Assembly (NCBI GenBank): GCA_963843645.1
Contig: CAWJLE010000008.1
Span: 206,369-270,368, forward strand
Origin: CAWJLE01 sp963843645
Lineage (GTDB): Bacteria; Chloroflexota; Anaerolineae; DAOTYC01
DNA: 64,000 nt
Direction of reading: 5' to 3'
Position 1 is the first letter of the stretch. Every line of letters begins with the position of its first letter. Positions 47,515 through 55,583 of this stretch are shown in pieces. The notes beneath the pieces are model-generated. The model searched no databases. It saw only the letters and a list, made by a program, of their open reading frames with translations, and was not told where the DNA came from. The position numbers and the translations under genes are program-made.

Positions 47515-47965
47515 CACCACGGAGGCACGGAGAACACAGAGAACGACAAAAGAACAGCTCACCACCAAGAGCACCAAGGGCACCAAGACAAACACAAAGA
47601 AGGACAAGAACCAGAGCAGAAACAAGAGGACACGCACCACGGAGACACGGAGAACATGGAGAACGACAAAAAACAGCTCACCACCAAGAGCACCAAGGAC
47701 ACCAAGACAAACACAAAGAAGAATAAGAACCAGAGCAGAAACAAGAGGACACACACCACGGAGGCACGGAGAACACGGAGAACGACAAAGACAAAGAAAC
47801 GGCTCACCACCAAGAGCACCAAGACAAACACAAAGAAGGACAAAGAGAGTGCTCTTGTTTTTGTTCTTCTTTGTCCTTCCTTATCTTTGTCTTTGAGTTC
47901 TTCTTGGTGTCCTTGGTGGTGAGCCGTTTTTTGTCGTTCTCTGTGTTCTCCGTGCCTCCGTGGTG
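47515..47965. repeat. Tandem plus inverted repeat of the CACCACGGAGGCACGGAGAA type
   Basis: In the gene-free stretch 47152-47992. The unit begins CACCACGGAG at 47515, 47636 and 47755 (period about 120 bp) and has A-rich AAGACAAACACAAAGAAGG blocks. The right arm (about 47836-47965) is the reverse complement of one unit. It is a palindrome whose left arm is tripled. Region 47152-47514 shows no gene and no clear promoter hexamers. Confidence 0.92.
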
Positions 47966-47992
47966 AATGTTCTTACGTTCGTGTCCTCCACC

Positions 47993-49457
47993 CTACCCCT
48001 TCATCACCGCGAGGGGCTCCAGGCGGGCGACGCGGCGCGCCAGGCCGGCCCGGTCGACGATGCTCACCACGCCGTCGACGTCCTTGTAGGCCTGGGGCGC
48101 CTCCTCCGCCAGGCCGGACATGCTGCCGGCGCGCACCTCGATGCCGCGCGCTTCCAGCTCCGCCGCAAGTGCCGCGCCGCGGACCTGCCGCTTGGCCGCC
48201 GAGCGGCTCAGCACGCGGCCGGCGCCGTGGCACGTGGAGCCGAACGTCTCCTCCATCGCCTCGGCGGTGCCCACCAGGACGAACGAGGCCCGCCCCATGT
48301 CGCCGGGCACCAGCACCGGCTGCCCGACCTTGCGGTAGGCCGGCAGCAGCTCCGGGTGGCCGGGACCGAAGGCGCGCGTGGCGCCCTTGCGGTGCACGCA
48401 AGCCGTCAGCCGGCGCCCGTCGACGGTGTGGTCCTCGATCTTGGCGATGTTGTGCGCCACGTCGTAGACCGTGCACAGCTCGCGGCTTCGCGCGTGCGGG
48501 CGCCAGCACCTTGTCGAACGCCTCGCGCGGCCAGGTGGGCGATCACCTGCCGGTTGGCCCACGCGAAGTTCGCCGCGGCCGCCATGGCCGCCAAGTAGGC
48601 TCGGCCCTCCGGCGAGTCGATCGGCGCGCAGGCCAGCTCGCGGTCGGGCAGCTCGATGTCGGTATCGCGCCGCCGTCTTCTGCATGCGTGTGAAGAAGTC
48701 GTCGCAGACCTGGTGGCCCAGCCCGCGCGAGCCGCGAGTGGATCATGGACCGTGACCTGCCCCTCGAACAGGCCGAAGGCGTCGGCCACCTCCGGCGTCG
48801 AAGATCTGCGTCACGCGGTCCAGATCTCCAGGAAGTGGTTGCCCGAGCCGAGCGTGCCGAGCTGGTCGCGGCCGCGTTCGCGGGCGCGCTTGCTGACCTG
48901 CTCCGGGTCGGCGCCGAGCGATGGCGCCGCGCGACTTCGAGGTGGTCCAGGTCGTCGCGGCACGCCGTAGCCGCGGCTGACGGCCCAGCCGGCGCCCTCG
49001 GCCAGCACGCGGTCCATCTGCTCAGGCGACAGCTTGATGCTGCCGGAGCTGCCGACGCCGCTGGGCACGTGCGGCGTAGATCGACGAGATCAGCGCGCTC
49101 AGGTGCGGGCGCACCTCGTCGGCGTGCAGGTCGGAGGCCAGCAGGCGCACGCCGCAGTTGATGTCGTAGCCCACGCCGCCGGGCGAGATCACGCCGTCCG
49201 GCGTAGCGCACGGCCACGACGCCGCCGATCGGGAAACCGTAGCCCTGGTGGATGTCGGGCATGGCCAGCGCCCGCCCGACGATCCCCGGCAGCGTGGCCG
49301 TGTTGATGAGCTGCTCGATCGAGCGGTCCTCCAGCGCGTTGGCCAGGAAGCGCTCGTCGGCGTACAGGCGGGCCGGCGCCCGCATATCGGACCGGTAGCT
49401 CTGGGGAACCTCCCACAGCCAGTCCGCGATCCGGATCAGGTTCTTCTTCTCAATCAT
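47993..49457 (-). CDS. rtcB: RNA ligase RtcB, multiply frameshifted
   Basis: GTP- and Mn-dependent ligase that joins RNA 2',3'-cyclic phosphate or 3'-phosphate ends to 5'-OH ends, used in tRNA or rRNA repair. Start at 49457 (MIEKKNLIRIADWLWEVP). Pieces: AMPDIHQGYGFPIGGVVAV, GVGYDINCGVRLLASDL (metal Cys), GSGNHFLEIW (metal His), DSPEGRAYLAAMAAAANFAWANRQ (family signature with catalytic-region residues), VYDVAHNIAKIEDH, ACVHRKGATRAF (catalytic-loop His and Arg), GSTCHGAGRVLSR and YKDVDGVVSIV at the end. Six or more one-base breaks. Repaired length about 480 aa. No tRNA or RtcA gene is nearby. Confidence 0.93.
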
Positions 49458-49478
49458 GGTGGCACCTCCGAAGGGGAA

Positions 49479-49588
49479 GCGATCAGCGGTCAGCGATCAG
49501 CAACGACAACGGCGCGCGCTGCTGTCGTTGCTGATCGCTGATCGCTGACCGCTGATCGCTGATCGCTGACTGCTGACTGCTGATCGCT
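49479..49588. repeat. GCTGATCGCTGA repeats in inverted arrangement
   Basis: Decamer-like units GCGATCAGC(GG)TCA on the left arm and TGATCGCTGA on the right arm (the right arm carries more copies), separated by a GC-rich loop. It lies between the opine-type dehydrogenase stop and the rtcB start. Confidence 0.9.
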
Positions 49589-49592
49589 CTCC

Positions 49593-50709
49593 TCACACGT
49601 TGAAGCGCGTACCCCGTTCCACGTAGGCCTGCAGCTCGTTGACGCTGAGGTGGTCGATGCCTAGCTTGTCGAGCGTGCGGCCGCGCCGGCAGTAATCCGT
49701 CTGGTGGATGATGCAGGCCAGCCGGATGATGCTGTCGATGGCGCGTACGGAGACGCCGTAGTGCTGGCCCAGCGCGGCGATGGGCACCAGGCTCATCGGC
49801 ACGTCCTCGAAGATGTAGCGGTGCTCCAGCGTGGGCGGAGCCTTGATGCCGTAGTATCCGGTGTTGTTGTGGATGGCCTCGTACAGGTCGACTGCCGGTC
49901 GAGTTGTAGGCCATCGACAGCCATTCCAGGGCGGTCTGGGCGCGCAGCCCGAGCGCCGAGGCCACCGTCACGCGCTCGCGATCCAGACGCCTCCAGCACC
50001 TTGGCCACCGATTGCGTCACGCCGTCGATGTAGAACTGGAAGTCGCCGAACGTCGATTCGATCCGGGCCGCATTCAGAATGGTCAGCGCCGGGTGGAAGA
50101 TCGCCCCCATGTTGTCCAGGCTGGTGTGCAGCACGTTGCCGCCGTCGATGAACTGTGGATAGGCCGTGCAGCAGCACCTCGAGCACGCGTGGCGTCTCCG
50201 TCGCCGGCAGGGCAGCCAGCGGCACCGGACTCCTTGATGCGGAAGATGCGCGCCTGCGCCGGGCCCTCGCGAGCGGCGGCATAGATGAAGGTCCCGGCTT
50301 CGGCGACGGTCACCGGGCCGGTGCAGCCGTTAGTCCTCCAGCACCTTGGTGAACTCGATGGCGCCGCAGGTGCGCCCCGGGTGCAGCACGACGATCTGGC
50401 CGTCTTTCAGGTGGGCGCGAGCGTCACTCGCGATCTCGCGGTGGGCCGAGGAGGGGGTCACGACCATGATCACGTCGACCTCATTGCTGGCTGCTTCGGA
50501 TCGGAGGTCACGCGGTACAGCTGGCCGAACCCGTGGGGTCCGCCTTCGTACGACGTCAGGTCGATACCGTGGCGCTGCCGGATGGTGGCCACGTGGGCCG
50601 CGGTGCGATTGTAGAGCGTCGTCTGGAAGCCCATGAGCGCCAGGTGCGCTGCCATAGCCTTCCCGCCATGTCCAGCGCCGATAACGGTGTAGCGAGGGGT
50701 CGGTTCCAT
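49593..50709 (-). CDS. NAD/NADP octopine/nopaline dehydrogenase family protein, frameshifted
   Basis: Begins MEPTPRYTVIGAGHGGKAMAAHLALMGF (Rossmann GxGxxG/A), then ...VVMVVTPSSAHREIA, GQIVVLHPGRTCGAIEFTKVL, FIYAAREGPAQARIFRIKE, VLHTSLDNMGAIFHPALTILNAARIE (the octopine-dehydrogenase alpha-helical domain with the catalytic His), and a C-terminal VSVRAIDSIIRLACIIHQTDYCRRGRTLDKLGIDHLSVNEL. About five breaks. Repaired length about 375 aa. The family reductively couples an amino acid to a 2-keto acid, or the reverse. It lies in tandem upstream of rtcB, separated by a repeat, and no metallophore genes accompany it. The substrate is unknown. Confidence 0.85.
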
Positions 50710-50959
50710 TAGTGGCCTTCCTTCCTGTCCCGGCGAGCCGGGCGCGGTTAGGGGGGCGATGCGACCGCCATTGGTCAGATTAATCCGGCGAGACCTGTCT
50801 CAAGAGCTTGCTAGCCGACGACCGGAGAGACGGCCGTGAACGCACGACCGGCAACGAGGACGACTCGTGCTGTGCGAAGCCGCGATGAGAGCATGAGGAC
50901 CTACATCTGGAGCTTAAGGTAGTCTAACACGAACGTGGGGAACTTGTCAACAGAGAAAG

Positions 50960-51206
50960 CAGGGCGATTGCATCAAAGCTGTTGCGCTCGTCCTGGCGAT
51001 TGGAAATCGCAGCTATTGGCGGCAAAGCCTGCCTGCGCAGGCTAACGACCACGACAAAATTGGTCGGCGTGGCTAACTCTTTACCAGGGATCGCGTTTTC
51101 AAGTCGCTTTGCCCTTGTTTTTAGCCTGCGCAGGCAGGCTTTGCCGCCAATAGCTGCGATTTCCAATCGCCAGGACGAGCGCAACAGCTTTGATGCAATC
51201 GCCCTG
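50960..51206. repeat. Very long perfect palindrome, 86-bp arms
   Basis: Arms 50960-51045 and 51121-51206 are perfect complements over 86 bp with a 75-nt loop. They include CGTCCTGGCGATTGGAAATC and AAAGCCTGCCTGCGCAGGC. With the next element it fills the gap 50710-51286. 50710-50959 holds no recognised feature beyond the likely promoter region of the dehydrogenase. Confidence 0.97.
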
Positions 51207-51232
51207 ACAGAGAAAAGGGCTGCCGAAGACAG

Positions 51233-51265
51233 AAACTTCCGAAGTTTTGAAAACTTCGGAAGTTT
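51233..51265. repeat. TTCCGAAG palindrome
   Basis: AAACTTCCGAAGT...ACTTCGGAAGTTT, with arms of 14-15 bp, 22 bp downstream of the coiled-coil gene's stop. Confidence 0.94.
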
Positions 51266-51286
51266 GTCATCTGCGGGGGCGGACCG

Positions 51287-51853
51287 TCACCGCTGCAATA
51301 TCGTGACGCCCAGCCCCCGGCGCGCGGATTCCTGCAGCCGCGCCACGGCCCGGTGGCACAGCCCCGCGGCCTGCTCGATCAGATCCGTGGCCTCGTCGTC
51401 GTTGCCGAGGAAGACACTCTGCAACGCGATGTTCTGCAGGGTGCGCGACACCTGGTCGAGGTCGTTGGTGAGGTGTTCCAGGTCCTGGTAATCCCGATCG
51501 ACCTCCGTGGCGGCGCGTGGGGCGGCGGCGGGCGGCGGCTCGTTGGCGGTGGACTCGTCCACCTGCCAGAATTGCCACCAGCGCCGGGCCTTCACCTGCC
51601 GGCGAGCCGGCGTATCGATCATGCGCCGCTCGCCGGACATGGAGGCGCTCAGCGCCTGCCACAGCCGATCGCGTTCGGAGGCGATCTGGTCGTTCAGCAC
51701 TTGCAGCTTCTGGTTCTCGGCTCGCAGCGCGGCCACGTCCGGGGCGCCGGCAGCGCCGGCTGCCAGGGTGGCCCTGGACGTCAGGTCCTCCATCCGCGTG
51801 GCCTGTCGCGTCACCGCGGCGCTCAGCTCGGCCACCTGCTTCGCGAGCTCCAT
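51287..51853 (-). CDS. Hypothetical coiled-coil protein
   Basis: 188 aa, start ATG 51853 (MELAKQVAELSAAVTRQATRM). Residues 1-75 show heptad-like leucines (VAALRAENQKLQVLNDQIASERDRLW), a likely coiled coil. The middle has KARRWWQFWQVDES, which could touch a membrane. The C-terminal half is helical and acidic (DRDYQDLEHLTNDLDQVSRTLQNIALQSVFLGNDDEATDLIEQ). No family recognised. Possibly a signalling scaffold or structural protein. The start could lie further upstream if a frameshift is hidden near 51870. Confidence 0.55.
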   Translation of the reverse strand: MELAKQVAELSAAVTRQATRMEDLTSRATLAAGAAGAPDVAALRAENQKLQVLNDQIASERDRLWQALSASMSGERRMIDTPARRQVKARRWWQFWQVDESTANEPPPAAAPRAATEVDRDYQDLEHLTNDLDQVSRTLQNIALQSVFLGNDDEATDLIEQAAGLCHRAVARLQESARRGLGVTILQR

Positions 51854-52098
51854 CGACTCCGCGGCCGCCGGCTCGCGGCGGGCGCTTCATCGGCATCCTT
51901 CGAGGTCTTCGTCTGCGCACGGTTCCCCCTCCTGGGCCAGTATGAGGGTCGGCCTGCGCCGCGTCCACCGCCGGCGCTCGAGCAGGCTGATGGGGCGCTC
52001 AAGACATCAGGCCGATTACTTCTATTATACCATGGGTCGCCCTCATTCAAAATTGCGCAACAGCTCGTTCCCGCCGGAGTCCGGCGCGGGCACGATGA

Positions 52099-52129
52099 GA
52101 CTTCCGAAGTTTTCAGAACTTCGGAAGTC
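52099..52129. repeat. TTCCGAAG palindrome at the truncated end of a gene remnant
   Basis: 31-bp hairpin. The reading frame from 52319 enters it and stops inside. Confidence 0.95.
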
Positions 52130-52319
52130 TGGACAGTTGCCACGGAGTGGTGTTGGCGCCGGGCATGGGGAAGTGCCACGTGATGTTGTCCTTCAGAATC
52201 GTCGGCGCCGCGGGCGAGAGGGCGTTCGCCACCCCGGCCAGCTCGAATAACCGCTGATAATCGCGAAGCACCGTTTCCGGCCGCGTGTACAGCACGGCCA
52301 CTTTCGACCTGGTCGTCAT
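52113..52319 (-). pseudogene. DUF362-like N-terminal remnant
   Basis: 68 codons starting at 52319: MTTRSKVAVLYTRPETVLRDYQRLFELAGVA then PTILKDNITWHFPMPGANTTPWQL. The pattern of an N-terminal K(V)A(V/I) strand, a helix and a K-(D/P)-N block resembles the start of DUF362 (iron-sulfur-associated) proteins of 300+ aa. After PWQL the frame runs into the TTCCGAAG palindrome and stops, and no continuation is seen up to the next gene. I read it as a gene truncated at a palindrome. A genuine short protein is less likely. Confidence 0.5.
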
Positions 52320-52445
52320 CTCGATCTCCTACGGGACCTGCGGGGCGCGCACAGGTCCTGGGGATATGCGCACGACCGAAGGATACAAGAGAACCGCGTC
52401 GCGCGCAAACGAGAAGACTTCCGAGGGCAATTGCGCGAGGGTCTA

Positions 52446-52625
52446 TCCGGGATTTTGGGCGAGACGGCGGCCGCGAGAACCGTCATTCTGAGGAGCGCCG
52501 TTCAGCGACGAGGAATCTCGCGCGCGAAATAGGTTATCGTCAATCGCGTGCGAGATTCCTCGTCGCTGAACGGCGCTCCTCAGAATGACGGTTCTTGCGG
52601 CCGCCGTCTCGCCCAAAATCCCGGA
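52446..52625. repeat. Very long palindrome, arms about 80 bp
   Basis: TCCGGGATTTTGGGCGAGAC...complement, with few mismatches, around a loop of about 20 nt. Contains GTCATTCTGAGGAGCGCCG and GAGGAATCTCGCGCG, distantly like the TGTCACCCTGAGG family. Lies in the gap 52320-52762, otherwise empty. Confidence 0.94.
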
Positions 52626-52762
52626 CGCAGCTATTGCGCCAGCGACTTGCGTTCTATTGCCCTGAGACGAGGGCCACACATCTCCCGGCAACCGAGACAA
52701 GTCCGCGAAGCGAATACGGGAGAGGGGTCCGCCCTTGCACGCGACGAGCCCGCGCCGCCCTC

Positions 52763-53767
52763 CTACCGCCGCTTGCGCAGCTGATCCAGCATAATGGCGA
52801 TGATGATGACCAGGCCGATGGCGGTCTGCTGCCAGTAGGCGGGGAAGCCCATCAGGACCAGGCCGTTGCGCAGGACCTGCATGATGGCGGCGCCGATCAG
52901 CACGCCCAGAATCGTGCCCTCTCCGCCGCTGAGGCTCGTGCCGCCGATGACCACCGCGGCGATGACGTCCAGCTCGTAGCCCAGCGCGGCCGTCGGCGCG
53001 GCGACCCCCAGGCGGGCCGTCATGAGCATGCCGCCGATGCCGGTCAGGACGCCGCACAGGCTGTACACGAGGATCTTCACCCGGCCGGTGTTGATGCCCG
53101 ACAGGCCGGTGGCGGTCTCGTTGCCGCCGACGGCGTAGATGCGGTAGCCCCACACGGTCCGGCTCAGGAACAGCGACACGATCACGGCCAGCACCAGCAT
53201 GAAGATGACCGGCAGGGGCACGGCCAGCCCCAGAATAGGCATGTCGTACTGGCCCAGCTGGGTGAAGCCGGCGGGCAGATCGCGGACCGGCCAGCCGCCG
53301 GTGAGGCCGTAGCACGTCCCACGCGCGACGCTCATCATGCCCAGCGTGGCGATGAACGGCGGCAGCTTGGCCTTCGCGATGAGCAGGCCGTTGATGATGC
53401 CCATCGCCAGGCCCATGCCCACGCCGCCGACGACGCCCAGCCAGACGGGCATGCCGGCTGCCAGCAGCATCGCCGAAGCCAGGCCGGCGATCGCCATGTT
53501 CGAGCCGACCGACAGGTCGATGCCGCCCGCGATGATGACCGCGCACATGCCGAACGCGCTGATGCCGATCCACGAGAACGCGCGCAGCACGTTGAAGATG
53601 TTCGTCGTGGTCAGGAACGTGCTGGTCTCCACGGTCAGGAACACCACCATGATGAGCAGGATCATGGAGATGCCGATCTCCTGCCCGCGCGCCAGCTTGA
53701 GCCAGCCTCCCTCACTCGCGCCCACGACCGTGGCGCCGGCTGAAAGGTCCCGCTTGATTTCGCTCAT
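52763..53767 (-). CDS. Sugar ABC importer permease of the third importer
   Basis: 334 aa from ATG 53767 (AAGGAGG upstream). The ATG overlaps the stop of the ATPase gene (ATGA), so translation is coupled. RbsC-like with about 9 helices: IIAGGIDLSVGSNMAIAG, FIATLGMMSVARGTCYGLTGGWPV, GYRIYAVGGNETATGLSGI, LDVIAAVVIGGTSLSGG. Very similar to the permease at 32707 (shared TGGWPV, AVGGNE, YWQQ near the end), so importers 1 and 3 are paralogous systems. Confidence 0.95.
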   Translation of the reverse strand: MSEIKRDLSAGATVVGASEGGWLKLARGQEIGISMILLIMVVFLTVETSTFLTTTNIFNVLRAFSWIGISAFGMCAVIIAGGIDLSVGSNMAIAGLASAMLLAAGMPVWLGVVGGVGMGLAMGIINGLLIAKAKLPPFIATLGMMSVARGTCYGLTGGWPVRDLPAGFTQLGQYDMPILGLAVPLPVIFMLVLAVIVSLFLSRTVWGYRIYAVGGNETATGLSGINTGRVKILVYSLCGVLTGIGGMLMTARLGVAAPTAALGYELDVIAAVVIGGTSLSGGEGTILGVLIGAAIMQVLRNGLVLMGFPAYWQQTAIGLVIIIAIMLDQLRKRR

Positions 53768-55313
53768 TTCGACGTTCCTCCTTGCCCGTTGTCCGGCATA
53801 CCCTCGCCGACCTCGCCGCTGGCCAACGCCATGATCTTCTCCTGCGTGGCTTCCGCCCGATCCAGGATGCCCGCCACTCGCCCCTCGCTCATCACCACGA
53901 TGCGATCGCTCATGCCCAGGATCTCCGGCATCTCGGAGGAAATCATAATGATGCCCAGGCCCTGCGCGCGCCAGGTCGCACATGACGGTAGCATCTCGGC
54001 CTTGGCGCCACGTCGATGCCGCGGGTCGGCTCGTCGAGGATGAGTACGCGCGGCTGGACGGCCAGCCACTTGGCCAGCACCACCTTCTGCTGGTTGCCGC
54101 CGGACAGGTACATGGCCTTCTGCCGCAGGTGGGGCGTGCGGATGGTGAGCTGCCTTACGTAGCTTCCCGTGGTCTCGTCGCTCGCCCGCCGGTTCACCAC
54201 GCCCGCCGTCGACAACGCGTCCAGCGACGGCAGCTGGATGTTGTCGCGCACCGACAGCAGCAGCACGAGTCCCTGCTGGCCGCGGTCCTCCGGCACCAGG
54301 GCGATGCCCGCTTTCAGCGCGTCTTCCGGGCTGCGAATGTTCACCCGCTGCCCGTCCACGAGGACCTCCCCGGCATCCGGCGGGTCCGCGCCGAAGATCA
54401 GGCGCGCGGTCTCGGTCCGCCCCGCGCCGACCAGCCCGGAGAAGCCCAGGATCTCCCCGCGCCGGAGCTGGAAGCTGACGTCCTTCACCGCCGTGCCCCG
54501 GCTCAAGCCGCGCACCTCCAGAATGGGCTCGGCGATGTCCGCCGCGACCTTGCAGAGGATGTCGTTCAGCTCTCGCCCCACCATCATCCGGATCATGACG
54601 TCCGGGTTCGCCTCCGCGATCGGAATCGTGTCCACCAGGCGGCCGTCCCGGAGCACGGTGACGCGGTCGGCGATCTCCATGATCTCTTCCAGGCGGTGCG
54701 ACACGTACACCACCGCGATGCCCACCTCCTTCAGGCCCGCGATGATCTTGAACAGGGTGTCCACCTCACCCTCACCCAGGGCCGACGTCGGCTCGTCCAT
54801 GACGATGATGCGCGCCTGGACCGCCAGCGCCTTGGCGATCTCCACCATCTGTTGCTGCGCGACGGACAGGCCGCGCACGCGCGCCCCGGCCGAGATCCGC
54901 GCCCCCACCTGCCCGAGCCAGTGCTGCGCCTCACGCTCCATGCGCCGCCGGTCCACGAAGCCCACGCGGCCCATCACGCCGGGCCGCATGGGCTCGCGGG
55001 CGATGAAGATGTTCGCCGCCACGGTTTGGTTGGGCGTCAGGTTGAACTCCTGATAGATGGTGGCGATACCCAGGTCCTGCGCGCGGCGCGGGCTGTCGAT
55101 CTGCACCTCGTCGCCGTTGATGAGGATGCGGCCCGCGTCCTTCTGGTAGGCGCCCGCGAGCACCTTCATCAGTGTGGACTTGCCCGCGCCGTTTTCGCCC
55201 AGCAGCGCCATCACTTCCCCGGGATACGCGGCGAAGTCCACGCCATCCAGCGCCTGGACCCCCGGGAACCGCTTGGAGATGCCCTCCATCCGGAGTATGG
55301 GTGTATCGTTCAA
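53764..55313 (-). CDS. Sugar ABC importer ATPase of the third importer, frameshifted near the end
   Basis: Two ABC domains. Half 1: Walker A GENGAGKST, IYQEFNL, LSVAQQQMVEIAKAL, IIVMDEPTSAL. Half 2: SGLVGAGRTETARLI, LSGGNQQKVVLAKWL, LILDEPTRGIDV. A one-base break near 53990 follows RGIDV. The other frame continues AKAEM then GLGIIMISSEMPEILGMSDRIVVMSEGRV to the stop at 53764. Repaired length about 516 aa. Starts ATG 55313 and ends overlapping the permease start. Close relative of the ATPase at 30806. Confidence 0.94.
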
Positions 55314-55407
55314 GGTCTCGCTCCTTCGCTCGCGTTTCCGGCCGCCACCTGATCCTCACCCTGCGCGGGCAGGCGACCACATCGGGCCGCCCCCACGGGC
55401 GCGCGGA

Positions 55408-55470
55408 GCGTAGGGACGACCCGGCGTGGTCGCCCTGGGCCAGGACGACCACGCCGGGTCGTCCCTACGC
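55408..55470. repeat. TAGGGACGACC palindrome
   Basis: Arms of 31 bp with one or two mismatches (GCGTAGGGACGACCCGGCGTGG and complement). Same family as the in-gene copy at 14056-14117. Lies between the binding-protein and ATPase genes. Confidence 0.9.
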
Positions 55471-55583
55471 CCGAGGCCGAGAGCAGGCTGAGGGTGGCAT
55501 CCACACACACGACGTCCTGCCGTGGGGGAGGCCGGCGAGGCCTCCCCCAGCGATGCAACATTCTTCCGCGTTCTTGCCGCGAA

